Assembly (NCBI GenBank): GCA_036268455.1
Contig: DATAUD010000002.1
Coordinates: forward strand, 164,208 to 228,207
Source of the DNA: DATAUD01 sp036268455
GTDB lineage: Bacteria; Verrucomicrobiota; Verrucomicrobiia; Limisphaerales; Palsa-1400
Reading direction: 5' to 3'
Length of the DNA stretch: 64,000 nucleotides
The notes under the pieces were generated by a model that saw nothing but the letters and a program-made list of their open reading frames with translations, was not told the DNA's origin and did no database searches. Shown here one piece after another: positions 45,623 through 55,317 of this stretch (its first letter is position 1; every line of letters starts with the position of its first letter). The position numbers and the translations under genes are program-made.

Positions 45623-46213
45623 ATGACCACGGCAAACAAAATCACAATCGGACGAATTTTGCTCGTGCCGGTATTCGTTCTGGCGCTGATTTATTATACC
45701 GACACCGGCAACGAACTTTTCCGGATGTTTGCCGTCCTTGCGTTTGGCCTGGCCGCCGGCGCCGACGCATTAGACGGGTACATTGCCCGCCGGTATCATC
45801 AACGCAGCGAGTTAGGCGCCGTTCTCGACCCTTTGGCGGACAAGCTCCTTTTGGTTTCGGCCGTTATTCTCCTAAGCTTTAGGAGAACTTTTCTCGTCCG
45901 TCTGCCGGAATGGCTGGTGATAATTATTCTGAGCCGCGACGCCCTCCTCGTTCTCGGCCTTGGCCTGTTCCATTACATCGCGGGCGCGATCAAGGTGCGT
46001 CCCCGCATTATTGGCAAGGCCGCGACTGTGCTGCAAATGGCCGCCGTGCTTTGGGTTCTGTTGAAATGGCCTGTTCGGGGATTGCCCTGGCTGGCCGCCG
46101 GCGCCGGGGTGCTGACGGGAATTTCGGGATTGCTTTATGTCTTTGACGGCGTGCGGCAGCTAAGCGCCCATCCTTCCAGTTCCGCGACTTCGGAGCAGAA
46201 CCCACGCTCCTAG
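45623..46213 (+). CDS. pgsA: CDP-alcohol phosphatidyltransferase (phosphatidylglycerophosphate synthase type)
   Basis: This 196-aa integral membrane enzyme has the diagnostic motif D-x2-D-G-x2-A-R-x8-G-x3-D-x3-D, read as DALDGYIARR followed by GAVLDPLADK. It transfers a phosphatidyl group from CDP-diacylglycerol to glycerol 3-phosphate, the first step to phosphatidylglycerol. Four or five hydrophobic helices fit the family. The N-terminus MTTANKITIGRILLVPVF is typical of PgsA, and the start at 45623 lies 41 nt after the lipoprotein stop. Other CDP-alcohol acceptors are possible but less likely. Confidence 0.85.
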   Translation: MTTANKITIGRILLVPVFVLALIYYTDTGNELFRMFAVLAFGLAAGADALDGYIARRYHQRSELGAVLDPLADKLLLVSAVILLSFRRTFLVRLPEWLVIIILSRDALLVLGLGLFHYIAGAIKVRPRIIGKAATVLQMAAVLWVLLKWPVRGLPWLAAGAGVLTGISGLLYVFDGVRQLSAHPSSSATSEQNPRS

Positions 46214-46214
46214 T

Positions 46215-47048
46215 TTAACTTAAAGGACTAAACGAAGTCCGTGGTCGCAGGAAATTGGCGAGCGCGAACAATTCCCACGAAAACGGAATGTATCCCAAAT
46301 ATCCCGGCAGCGGCATTTCGAAGAGATGGAACGCATTGACCCCCGGCGTATGATAGGTCCACTTCGGAAACGAGTAATAATTCCACATCTCCCAGAAAAA
46401 TCCGCACAGCAACGCGCCCAACGCCAATGAAATTACCGTCCGCCAATCGCCATCCATGACGCGCCTGAGCAAACTTGCCCGGCCAAGCGACTCGTTAATT
46501 GGGTCCAGGACCAGGAAAACTCCTCCCCAAACCAAGGGGTAAAAAAAACGCGGCCAGAGTATCGTCAGTAAGATCATTACCAGGCCCGCCGCAACACAAC
46601 CCCATCGTGCCGTCCTGTTGTCTGGAAGGCGCGGACCGCGTTTCAAATTCCTCAGCCAGTGCGCGGCGCTTATCCATTCCGCGCTCTCGAACACCGCCGG
46701 CATGACCGTCGAAAAACAGATCGATGACAGTAAAAAATATGAAATGTCATCGAATCGGTTCCTTCCCAGATATTCCCAATTGTGTGTCCGCTCATTAAAC
46801 CCTTCAAAAAGCCACCACGCCGGAATGGAGATTAAAAAGAGCGCCGCAAATTCCTTCCGCGAACGCGTCAAGAGGGACGTCCCGGATCGCCGTGCCACTA
46901 ACGCGTCAACAGCAAGGATGTAACCAAGCCAGAGCGGGAAGAAAAGATACGATGTTCGCACGCCTGGAAGAACCCAGTCCAATGGCCAGCAAACGGCCAC
47001 CAGAAACAAGCCGATCCATCCGTGACGGGCAAATCTTTTCACTTCCAA
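46215..47048 (-). CDS. Multi-pass membrane protein of unknown function
   Basis: The protein has 277 aa and about seven or eight hydrophobic helices. There is no recognised catalytic motif. The most conserved-looking part is the C-terminus, with FFWEMWNYYSFPKW, FHLFEMPLPGYLGYIPF and SWELFALANFL: several aromatic and acidic residues within helices, as in membrane enzymes such as carotenoid cyclases. It ends 2 nt after pgsA on the opposite strand, so the two converge. It is divergent from the M3 peptidase. Confidence 0.6.
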   Translation of the reverse strand: MEVKRFARHGWIGLFLVAVCWPLDWVLPGVRTSYLFFPLWLGYILAVDALVARRSGTSLLTRSRKEFAALFLISIPAWWLFEGFNERTHNWEYLGRNRFDDISYFLLSSICFSTVMPAVFESAEWISAAHWLRNLKRGPRLPDNRTARWGCVAAGLVMILLTILWPRFFYPLVWGGVFLVLDPINESLGRASLLRRVMDGDWRTVISLALGALLCGFFWEMWNYYSFPKWTYHTPGVNAFHLFEMPLPGYLGYIPFSWELFALANFLRPRTSFSPLS

Positions 47049-47123
47049 ATATTAAAAAAAGCATTGCGAATGGCGAGTGGTGAATCGATTCGCTTTTTGA
47101 GTTTCCGTGGCTATCTTTATTGC

Positions 47124-48854
47124 ATGAATTTATTGCCGTTCGATCATTTGCCTGCGTATAGGCGCCGGAGTTTTGTGCCGCGGACAATCGATCTGGGCGA
47201 CTGGCGGCGGATCGCCCCGTTGTTCGATCAGTTGGAAAAGAAGGCGCACGGGTGCCGCACTGTGGGGGACTTCGAGCAATGGCTATTGGACTCCGGTGAA
47301 TTAAGCGCGGCGCTGGACGAAGAGGGGTCCCGGCGTTACATCGCGATGACCTGCCACACAGACAACCCGCCTGCCGAAGCGGCCTATCTCCATTTTGTCG
47401 AAAATATCGAGCCTAAACTCAAGCCGCGCCAATTCAACCTCGCCAAACTTTTCCTGGAACACCCGTTGCGCTCGAAACTTCCCAAGGAGCGATATTTTGT
47501 GTTTGACAGAAACACCCAATTGCAGGTCGAACTGTTCCGCCCCGAGAATGTCCCGTTGGAAACCGAGGAGGCCAAACTTTCCCAGCAATATCAAAAACTT
47601 ATCGGTTCGCTGACGGTCCAGTTCCGCGGCCAGGAGCGGACGCTGGTTCAAATGGGCCGTTATCTCGAGGAACCGGATCGCTCGTTGCGGCGGGAAGCCT
47701 GGGAATTGATGGCGAATCGACGTTTGCAGGAGGCCGAGCAGATCGAAAGTATTTTTGAGCGATTGCTCAAGCTGCGCGAGCAAATCGCCGCCAATGCCGG
47801 CTTTTCGGATTATTTGAGCTACGCATTTCGAGCGCGCGGCCGGTTTGACTACACGCCCGAGGATTGCCTCAAATTTCACAAGGCCATTGAAGATGTCCTG
47901 ATGCCTGTCTTGCGCCGGTTGCAGGCGGAACGCCGGAAAAAATTGGGCCTGGAGCAATTGCGGCCTTGGGACCTCGCCGTCGATCCCACGAACAAGCCGC
48001 CGCTGCGCCCGTTCGACAAAGTGGAAACGCTCGTCGCAAATACGCAGGACATTTTCGCTAATCTGGACACGAAAATGGGGCGCGATTTCCAATTGATGCG
48101 CGACAATCGCCTCCTTGATCTGGACAACCGCAAGGGCAAAGCTCCCGGCGGCTATCAATCCACGCTCGCCGAATCCCGCCTGCCTTTTATTTTTATGAAT
48201 GCCGTTGGCATTCAGCGCGATGTCGAGACAATCCTTCACGAGGCCGGCCATGCATTCCACGCCCTGGCCACCCGCGATGAGGATTTGCACTCTTACCGCA
48301 GCGCGCCGATTGAATTCTGCGAGGTCGCCTCAATGAGCATGGAATTGCTCGGCAACGAATTCATCGAAAAATTTTACGCGCCTGATAACGCCCGTCGCGC
48401 CCGCCAGGAACATTTGGAGGGAATCGTGGAAATTTTCCCGTGGATCGCAACGGTCGATGCTTTTCAGCACTGGATTTATTCCCATCCCGGTCATGCCCGC
48501 GCCGAACGTCAAAAAGCGTGGCTGGATTTAATGGACCGTTTCGGTGGCGACGTCGATTGGAGCGGCTACACGAATGCGCGTGTCAATTTGTGGCACCGGC
48601 AGCTCCATATTTTCATCCATCCGTTCTATTACGTCGAATATGGAATTGCGCAATTAGGGGCGCTGCAAGTCTGGGCCAACTCGAAGCGCGACAAAGCGAA
48701 AGCATTGGAAGATTATCATCGCGCGCTCGCGCTGGGCGGATCACGTCCCCTGCCCGAACTATTTCAAGCCGCCGGCTGTCGCTTCGACTTCAGCGGCCAA
48801 ACCGTCGAGCCGCTCATGAAATTGGTGAGCGACGAATTGAAAAAGCTCGACTGA
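47124..48854 (+). CDS. M3 family oligoendopeptidase (PepF-like)
   Basis: The 576-aa protein carries the zinc motif H372-E-A-G-H376 in TILHEAGHAFHAL, with E397 25 residues after the first His as the third ligand, as in the M3 family. Upstream, FMNAVGIQRDVETI, and downstream, FPWIATVDAFQHWIY and YVEYGIAQLGALQVW, are also typical. It lacks a signal peptide and should cleave short peptides in the cytoplasm. The ATG at 47124 (MNLLPFDHLPAY) is chosen; an open frame begins upstream at 47022 but would overlap the divergent membrane-protein start. Confidence 0.88.
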   Translation: MNLLPFDHLPAYRRRSFVPRTIDLGDWRRIAPLFDQLEKKAHGCRTVGDFEQWLLDSGELSAALDEEGSRRYIAMTCHTDNPPAEAAYLHFVENIEPKLKPRQFNLAKLFLEHPLRSKLPKERYFVFDRNTQLQVELFRPENVPLETEEAKLSQQYQKLIGSLTVQFRGQERTLVQMGRYLEEPDRSLRREAWELMANRRLQEAEQIESIFERLLKLREQIAANAGFSDYLSYAFRARGRFDYTPEDCLKFHKAIEDVLMPVLRRLQAERRKKLGLEQLRPWDLAVDPTNKPPLRPFDKVETLVANTQDIFANLDTKMGRDFQLMRDNRLLDLDNRKGKAPGGYQSTLAESRLPFIFMNAVGIQRDVETILHEAGHAFHALATRDEDLHSYRSAPIEFCEVASMSMELLGNEFIEKFYAPDNARRARQEHLEGIVEIFPWIATVDAFQHWIYSHPGHARAERQKAWLDLMDRFGGDVDWSGYTNARVNLWHRQLHIFIHPFYYVEYGIAQLGALQVWANSKRDKAKALEDYHRALALGGSRPLPELFQAAGCRFDFSGQTVEPLMKLVSDELKKLD

Positions 48855-49003
48855 CAGCGAGCCTGCTTAGAAGCATTTTCCCGGCGTCTTTGCCCCTTGG
48901 CCTCTTTGCGCCAAACTCCTCTCAATTCCCTTTTTTCCCAATTCCAATCCCCCATTTTCTTCTGTTTTCTCCGCGCGAGGCTTTTCGTATGTCAACTGCC
49001 TCG

Positions 49004-51046
49004 CTACGGTTTAGCCGCCTTCTCATGAAACGGTTTGTGGCTGCGATAAAGTTCCAGTAATTCGAGATTTCGCGCCGCGAGGGCTTGTTCGGCACGGGCC
49101 GCGGCCGGCTCGTTGGCTTTTTCCGCGGCCGACGCCCGGGCCGACGCAACGTCATGCGCTTGTTGCGCGGTTGCGACGGCGTCGTCAAATCGCCCGGCTT
49201 CGGCGTACGCCGCCGCAAGCGTCCCAAGCAAAACGGGTTGAGTGCTGTGCGTCAGCCCGCAGCCCTGCCCGGCCAATTTCACGGCTTCAACGCCATTGCG
49301 CAGATCCGCGTTCGGGTTGGTCGCAAGCATCCACGCCAGATCATTCAACAATTCCGGTTGCTTGGGCTGCAAAGCCAGGGAAGCGCGAAATTCCTCAATG
49401 GCAGCGCTGGTTTTTCCCAAAACCATGTACGTTTTGCCCAGAAGATTATGCGCTTCGAAATTCTTCGGGTCGGCGTTGATCACTGTTTTAAATTCCGAAG
49501 TGGCGGCGTCCACGCGTTTTTCGGCCAGCAACGCGCGGCCCCACAGCAAATGAATCCCCACCAGCCGAGGGTCCAATTTCTGCGTCAGCCGAAATTGCTC
49601 GATCGCGTCGTCGTATTTGTGTTCAAGAAAGAAAATATCGCCCAACAACGCCTTGAATGGCGCATAATCGGGAAGGATGCCGGCTGCCGTTTCGGCTTCA
49701 ACCTGCGCCTCGGTTAATTGATTGTGAGCCATCAGGTAGGACGCGTAATTGGCGTGGCCGAAGTAATTAAGCCGCGGCTCCGCGATTCGGGAAAGCAGGG
49801 CGCCCTCATTTTTCCAATACTGAAGCTGAAACGAACTTGCGACGCAGCATCCAGCCAAAGCCAGGCCGCACAAGATTCCAAGAACGATACGGCCCGCTGG
49901 CCATTGGCTCGCCAAATCGGCGGCCTCCCAACAAATGAGAATGAACAGGCCGATTGAAGAAAGATACATGTATCGATCCGCCATAGGTTGAGCGTTGGTG
50001 TGGAATAAATTCAACGTGGGGACCAGCATCGCAAGAAACCACAGCCATCCTGTCAGCCAATAAGGCCGCGACTTCCGAAGGCGAAGAGCCAACGCGGTAA
50101 CCCCCAGCAAAAATAGCGCAATCGCAGCCAATTCGACTTTTGGCAGATGAAATACTATCGGATAAAGCGATCCCAGGTCCGAAGGCCAGACGATCTTTTC
50201 GAGATAACGAAAATAGGAAAGGCCCACCGTAACCAGGCGATGGTTGAACGACATACGCCCCATCAGGGACGGAACCACTTCATGACCGCCTGCCCTCACG
50301 GCAACGATGCACGACGCGATGGACAACAGAACAAAGGGTATTTTTTCAATCAAAACAAATGCGATTCCGGGTGCGGCAGGCGCCGTTTTTTCCTCCGCCG
50401 GGGCGGCGCTAAAACGAAGGCGCCCCAACGGCCACCAATCGATGAGAAGCAAAATGCACGGCAACATGACGAGCATGGGTCTGACCATCAAACCCAGCGC
50501 AAAAAACACCACAGCCAAAGCGTAGAAGAGCTTGAAATTCGTTTTAGATTTGAAGTTTTGCGCGTAATGGACGTATGAGCCAAGCGCGAGCAGCCAAAAA
50601 AGGCCGCTCAAAACCTCTTTTCTTTCCGCGATCCACGCAACTGATTCAACCTGCAACGGATGCCACGCAAAAAACGCCGCGACCGCCGCGCTCCGCCAAA
50701 AGCCCCCCGTCATTCGCGACAACGCCAGAAATAAAATCACCGCGCTGAGCGCATGCAGCGCGACATTGGTGGCATGATGGCCGCCCGCCTTGGGCCCGTA
50801 TATCTGGCAATCAACCATGTGCGACAGCCACGTCAGCGGCTGCCAATTGCCCGTATAAAACGTCTGAAAGGCCCATCGCAAACCCTCCGCATGCAAGCCA
50901 TGATTGACGTGCGGATTGGCGGTGACATAAACCTGATCTTCATAATTGACAAAATGAAACGCAAACGCCGGAGAATAGAGCGCAATGGTGCCAAGTCCGA
51001 GGACAAGGCAAACCACTATTGCGCGCCAGCAATCTTTTCGAGCCAT
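49004..51046 (-). CDS. TPR-containing membrane protein related to O-mannosyltransferase-like proteins
   Basis: The protein has 680 aa. After a short basic N-terminus (MARKDCWR) come about ten hydrophobic helices. Their loops carry signature blocks YEDQVYVTANPHV, TGNWQPLTWLSHMVDCQIYG and GGHHATNVALHAL, followed by FFAWHPLQVESVAWIAERKEVLS. Residues about 460-640 are tetratricopeptide repeats (for example LLGKTYMVLGKTSAAIEEF). These proteins are abundant in Verrucomicrobiota and Planctomycetota and resemble eukaryotic TMTC mannosyltransferases. A glycosyl-transfer role is an inference. The start at 51046 is the ATG before the first helix. Confidence 0.78.
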   Translation of the reverse strand: MARKDCWRAIVVCLVLGLGTIALYSPAFAFHFVNYEDQVYVTANPHVNHGLHAEGLRWAFQTFYTGNWQPLTWLSHMVDCQIYGPKAGGHHATNVALHALSAVILFLALSRMTGGFWRSAAVAAFFAWHPLQVESVAWIAERKEVLSGLFWLLALGSYVHYAQNFKSKTNFKLFYALAVVFFALGLMVRPMLVMLPCILLLIDWWPLGRLRFSAAPAEEKTAPAAPGIAFVLIEKIPFVLLSIASCIVAVRAGGHEVVPSLMGRMSFNHRLVTVGLSYFRYLEKIVWPSDLGSLYPIVFHLPKVELAAIALFLLGVTALALRLRKSRPYWLTGWLWFLAMLVPTLNLFHTNAQPMADRYMYLSSIGLFILICWEAADLASQWPAGRIVLGILCGLALAGCCVASSFQLQYWKNEGALLSRIAEPRLNYFGHANYASYLMAHNQLTEAQVEAETAAGILPDYAPFKALLGDIFFLEHKYDDAIEQFRLTQKLDPRLVGIHLLWGRALLAEKRVDAATSEFKTVINADPKNFEAHNLLGKTYMVLGKTSAAIEEFRASLALQPKQPELLNDLAWMLATNPNADLRNGVEAVKLAGQGCGLTHSTQPVLLGTLAAAYAEAGRFDDAVATAQQAHDVASARASAAEKANEPAAARAEQALAARNLELLELYRSHKPFHEKAAKP

Positions 51047-51117
51047 GCCGCCCACTCTAACAAACCACAGTCCAAACGAAAGGCTTTTGAAAAGTCGGGG
51101 GCGAGGGCCGGCGCTTT

Positions 51118-51876
51118 TTACGCTCCTTTGATTGCGCCAAAAGTGGCAAAACAACTATTCTTGTGCAATATTTCGACGTTCGAGAACCCGACCGACCGCA
51201 ACAAGTCCAATTGAAACATCAATGGGCGAGGGGTGTCTTCTTGAGCAATATAGGCAAAAACTTCGTCTCGATAGGCTTCGTCCTTTAGTTGCGTCAAATA
51301 GGCGCCCCATCGTTCCCACATAAGCTCCTGCACCCGTTTACCTGAATGTTCAACCAAATCCGAAATCCAAACCGAACCCCCTGGCTTGAGAGAGAAGTGC
51401 AATTTGGAAAAAACACGCCGCCATTCGACTGCGTCCCGAAGGTGATGTAAAACCGCGCCCGCGGAGATAATATCGAAGCTCGATTCGCCAACGGGTAAAT
51501 CTCGAATATCGCATTGCAATGCCGTTACTTTGCCGGTTGTTGCTCCGCTGATTCTCTCAACGGCGCGATCCAACATCAACCGGCTGAGGTCAATCAGCGT
51601 TACATCCAGATTGGGAAGCTGCTCCAAAATCTTGAGTGTATAGTTGCCCGCGCCGCAGCCGATATCCAGAAGAGACGATGCCCCTGGAGTCACGCGCGAG
51701 GCAGCCTCGGCGATCAAAGAGAGGGACAACGGCGCGTCAATCGTTGCCTGCTGCCCGGTTTGTAAATTGCTGAATCTTTCCACCTCCCGATCAAACCGAA
51801 TGCGGATTTCCTCGACCGTGGATTTGGCGGTAAATGGCGGCGTCATGTTCTTTTTGTCCGTTTTCATGTTTAACAT
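51118..51876 (-). CDS. Class I SAM-dependent methyltransferase
   Basis: The 252-aa protein has SAM motif I LLDIGCGAGNYT (about residue 69), an acidic residue at the end of the next strand (VTLIDLSRLML), and the post-motif AGAVLHHL and LKPGGSVWISDL of class I small-molecule methyltransferases. The substrate cannot be told. It is divergent from the LysR regulator with 61 nt between them, a layout in which the regulator usually controls the neighbour. Confidence 0.82.
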   Translation of the reverse strand: MLNMKTDKKNMTPPFTAKSTVEEIRIRFDREVERFSNLQTGQQATIDAPLSLSLIAEAASRVTPGASSLLDIGCGAGNYTLKILEQLPNLDVTLIDLSRLMLDRAVERISGATTGKVTALQCDIRDLPVGESSFDIISAGAVLHHLRDAVEWRRVFSKLHFSLKPGGSVWISDLVEHSGKRVQELMWERWGAYLTQLKDEAYRDEVFAYIAQEDTPRPLMFQLDLLRSVGFSNVEILHKNSCFATFGAIKGA

Positions 51877-51907
51877 TTAGCAGGGTCAAGTGTTATATGG
51901 AATTGCT

Positions 51908-51923
51908 ATGGCCACAACACCAT
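51908..51923. promoter_or_regulatory. Candidate operator between methyltransferase and LysR genes
   Basis: In the 61-nt divergent intergenic region there is a short inverted repeat ATGG-N8-CCAT. LysR regulators bind imperfect dyads of about this size in such places. The repeat is short and could be chance. Confidence 0.25.
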
Positions 51924-51937
51924 GATACTATTAGGGT

Positions 51938-52831
51938 ATGAACAGAGTTGCCGTCCGTGAACTGGAATGTTTTGTTGCCGTTGCGGATCGTCTTAATTTT
52001 TCCAAAGCCGCCAGGCAGTTAAATCTTTCCCAGCCTCCGCTCACTCGGCACATTCAGTCATTGGAAGAAAAGCTGGGCGTCAAACTGTTCAAGCGCAATA
52101 CCCATGCAGTCTCTTTAACCGAGGCCGGGGCCCTTTTCCTCGAAGACGCCCGCTCCATACTTAGTCATCTGGATAGGGCGGGTGAAAGTATCCGACGAAT
52201 GCTTCACGGAGAAACCTCCCGCCTGCGTCTCGCGTTTATTGGAGCGTTGCTCGATGAAAAAATGGTTCGCCTCATTCAACAATTTCGTGAAAGGCATCCG
52301 ACGTGCCAGGTGCAAATTACAGACCTTGCGCCCTCGGCTCAATTGGCGGGCATAAAATCTGGAGATTTGGAAGGCGGATTCATTGGCGCAATGCCCGCAA
52401 AAAAAGTGAAGGGATTTGAGTTTTTCGTTTGGGCGACAGAACCTCTCTTGCTCGCTTTGCCTGAAAAACACGCATTGTCCAGGAATCGTGGTCTGGCCTG
52501 GGGTGACCTGAAAAATCTGAATTGGGTGATGGTTTCGGGTCAAGCAGCCCCTGCATTTCGCTTTCAGTTCGCGATTCTTGAAAAGACTCACGGTCTGTCA
52601 GCGCGTATTATTGAGGAATCAGATCGGGTTCCAGCCATTTTGACGATGGTTGCCGCGGGAAATGGTGTAAGCATGGTCCCCAACTCGCTCAGGCGCCTGA
52701 TTTCGAGAGGCGTGGTGTTTAAGAAGTTACCTTTTCCTGAACCGTTGTTAAATCACGCTTTTGCTTATCAACCGAAAAACATTTCGGGAGCACTGGAAGC
52801 ATTTCTAAAGGTGTTAAAAAACACAGTCTGA
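51938..52831 (+). CDS. LysR family transcriptional regulator
   Basis: The 297-aa protein has the N-terminal winged helix of LysR proteins: FVAVADRLNFSKAARQLNLSQPPLTRHIQSLEEKLGVKLF, here in parts at residues 12-50. A substrate-binding domain with two lobes from about residue 90 follows. Its most likely target is the divergent methyltransferase gene and its own promoter. The inducer is unknown. Confidence 0.88.
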   Translation: MNRVAVRELECFVAVADRLNFSKAARQLNLSQPPLTRHIQSLEEKLGVKLFKRNTHAVSLTEAGALFLEDARSILSHLDRAGESIRRMLHGETSRLRLAFIGALLDEKMVRLIQQFRERHPTCQVQITDLAPSAQLAGIKSGDLEGGFIGAMPAKKVKGFEFFVWATEPLLLALPEKHALSRNRGLAWGDLKNLNWVMVSGQAAPAFRFQFAILEKTHGLSARIIEESDRVPAILTMVAAGNGVSMVPNSLRRLISRGVVFKKLPFPEPLLNHAFAYQPKNISGALEAFLKVLKNTV

Positions 52832-52863
52832 TCCCTTTGAGCCGATCGACCCATTGGCCGATT

Positions 52864-54972
52864 TCAAGGCTGTGCCAGGCGGAAAAACAGGTTTCCCGAC
52901 GGAGGACTGACGTTGATGAAGTTGTTCGTGCCGTCGTTGTTAATCGTTTCAGGTGGAGTGACCCAGTTCGCGGTTCGGAGGTCGCTGTTCTGTTGCAAAT
53001 TCCAGCCGGCCGACGGATAGGGCCAGGATATCAGCACGGTGTGGGTAGGGGTGAGTGAAATCTTGAGCGAGGCGGCCGAGGCATTTTGCAAAAGTCGCGC
53101 GACACCGAACAAGCCGCCCGCGTCTCCGGCCACCACGCCGCGGCGGGAGGAGTCCACCGCCACTGCGTAAGGGTATTCATTGGTGCCGCTCCAAAAATTA
53201 ACAATTCGCACGCCGTTGTCGCCATAGGTCGAGTCGAGCGAACCGTTGGAATTGTAACGCTGGACGAACCATTCATAGTTTCCGTTCTGGGTTGCGCCTG
53301 ACACGATGATTTTGCCGTCGGATTGGAGCGCCAAAGAGAGGGCGTAATCGCTATAATTGCCGACTTCGGTCAGAATCGATCCGTTGTTGCCGAAAGTCGG
53401 GTCGGGTGCGCCGTTGGGGGTGAGACGCATGAGGACTACGAAGGAGTTGACCACCTCGTTGCCGACAAGGGGTCCTGGAAAGCTGTTTCCGAGTGCGGCG
53501 GCGCCGGCCAGCAGGATTCTCCCATCCGGCTGAAGCGCCATCGCGTAAGCGCCATCTATCGTGGCGCCGCCAGCGTTATTGGTTTCCCGGCCCAGCGAGC
53601 CAAACGTTAAATCGAGCGCGCCATTGGCGTTGTAGCGCGCCACCGCAACGTCCCCCGTTACGGTTGTGTCGGTTTCAGTAATGGCGATGCCGCCGCCGAC
53701 AATTTTCCCGTCCGGCTGAATTCCCTCCCCGTACGCTATGCTTGCGCTTTCGATGGCCGTGAGGACTGCGCCTGCGTTGCCGAACGAGGTATCCAGTGTG
53801 CCATTGGTATTGAACCGGGCGGTCGCAACCATCGCCGGCCCACTCGTGCGGCCGTCGCCAGAGACGATAATTTTTCCGTCCGATTGAAATCCGACGGCTT
53901 GGGCCATGTCCGCGGTGCCAATGAGCGCCTCGGCTATTCCGTTGCTGCCGAAAGAAGTGTCCAGCGAACCATTGGTATTGTAACGGGCCAGTTGAAATTC
54001 GGCGGATCCGCCCGCCGCGACAATTTTTCCGTCCGGTTGAATGGCCACGGCGCTGGCGTTTTCCATGCTGGCGTTGGTGATCTTGCCGTTCACGCCAAAG
54101 GAAAGGTCGAGAGCGCCATCGGTGTTCAACCGCGCCAGCGCAAGGCTGGAGACCTCGTCATTACCATTGGTCAAATAGTCGTTTGCTCCCGCCACGACAA
54201 TTCCGCCATCCGGCTGGATCGCGAGCGCATAGGCGACCGCGGCAACACCGCCAAAGCTGATTAAGGTTTTGCCGCCGAGGCCAAAGCTGGCGTCCAGCCC
54301 GGGTGCGGTGGGGCCTGGTTCTATTTGGATTTGAAACCCATCAAGATCGCCTTCGTCACTGCCGTCTCCAGTCCAGGTAATCACAAGGCCGCCTGAACTA
54401 TCCGACAAGGCAGACGTGAATTGGACATAATCCACACCGGCGATCAATGTGTTGCTGGAGCCGTTCCATGTGCTGCTCTGAGTGTTGCTATTGACGGTAA
54501 AATAGGTTGTGCGACCCGCCGCGTTAACATCCGCCGCGTTATACAGGACCAGGTCATACATCGATTTTGGCACCAGACCCGAGAGCGTGACGGTTTGGGA
54601 AACCCCATCATTATAGAGATAATCCTCCATCAGAGCGTCGTAGGGAGTGCCGCCAAACGGAGTAGAGCCACTATAACTGTTCACATCGTATCCGCCCCCG
54701 GATGTGAAGGTCATCGTCACCGGCGAGTTGCTTCCATTGGCATAGATTAACGGAATTGCCGTGCCGCTGCTGAAGTCTATCCCATTCCATTGGTCGTCGG
54801 CAGCCCCAAGGACTGCCGCGCCCGACATGGTTGGGCCGACAGCGGGGCCGCCGCCGCTGAGGGTGGCGTTATTCGTATTAAAATCGACATCAATCAATTG
54901 GGCGTGAACCATGCCGGCCAACTGAAGGCTGAGAACCGCGGACAACAGCAAACGTTGAGATCGACTGCTCAT
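52864..54972 (-). CDS. Secreted delta-60 repeat protein
   Basis: The 702-aa protein has a signal peptide cut near HAQ (about residue 25). Residues about 25-215 form an N-terminal beta domain. Seven delta-60 units then follow, each built on 'IQPDGKIVVAG...ARYNTNGSLDTSFG'-like text in parts (for example ALAIQPDGGIVVAGAN, SLDTSFGSNG and ALDLTFGSLG). The C-terminus of about 65 residues, with ISWPYPSAGWNLQQNSDL and NLFFRLAQP, is a small module common at the end of secreted Verrucomicrobiota proteins. It is probably a large extracellular propeller; ligand and role are unknown. Confidence 0.8.
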   Translation of the reverse strand: MSSRSQRLLLSAVLSLQLAGMVHAQLIDVDFNTNNATLSGGGPAVGPTMSGAAVLGAADDQWNGIDFSSGTAIPLIYANGSNSPVTMTFTSGGGYDVNSYSGSTPFGGTPYDALMEDYLYNDGVSQTVTLSGLVPKSMYDLVLYNAADVNAAGRTTYFTVNSNTQSSTWNGSSNTLIAGVDYVQFTSALSDSSGGLVITWTGDGSDEGDLDGFQIQIEPGPTAPGLDASFGLGGKTLISFGGVAAVAYALAIQPDGGIVVAGANDYLTNGNDEVSSLALARLNTDGALDLSFGVNGKITNASMENASAVAIQPDGKIVAAGGSAEFQLARYNTNGSLDTSFGSNGIAEALIGTADMAQAVGFQSDGKIIVSGDGRTSGPAMVATARFNTNGTLDTSFGNAGAVLTAIESASIAYGEGIQPDGKIVGGGIAITETDTTVTGDVAVARYNANGALDLTFGSLGRETNNAGGATIDGAYAMALQPDGRILLAGAAALGNSFPGPLVGNEVVNSFVVLMRLTPNGAPDPTFGNNGSILTEVGNYSDYALSLALQSDGKIIVSGATQNGNYEWFVQRYNSNGSLDSTYGDNGVRIVNFWSGTNEYPYAVAVDSSRRGVVAGDAGGLFGVARLLQNASAASLKISLTPTHTVLISWPYPSAGWNLQQNSDLRTANWVTPPETINNDGTNNFINVSPPSGNLFFRLAQP

Positions 54973-55317
54973 TTCGATATACCTTGACGAATTTCGGGTT
55001 GATCGGCTGACACCTCTCCCAGAACACAGACCATAGCCGAGAATTGGCGTCAGCCATTGCTAATGAAGTGCTTATCAGATAAATCAACGGAATTGTCAAG
55101 GTGATCCATGCGCCACCGTTTGATCAGGGTGGATAACCCGACACCGCGACGGATGGCAAAGAGGTTATCACAAGGTCGCCTAATTCGCCAGTTGGCCAGC
55201 CATCACTTATTGCAGATTTTATAGATTTATTGTTTTTCAAATAGAGTTAATAGGAGCTTCATTTCGATGTAGCGGCGCGGATGTCGTATCGGCGCCCCAA
55301 GAGTGGAATGAATTTTA
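54973..55317. other. Intergenic region, 345 nt, no gene seen
   Basis: This lies upstream of the delta-60 protein and downstream of the next minus-strand gene. On the minus strand a TTGACA (plus-strand 55094-55099) stands 16 nt from TGATAA (55072-55077), about 100 nt before the ATG. The -10 is poor, so the promoter call is weak. The part near 55205-55260 is A+T rich. No hairpin with a T-run was seen. Confidence 0.35.
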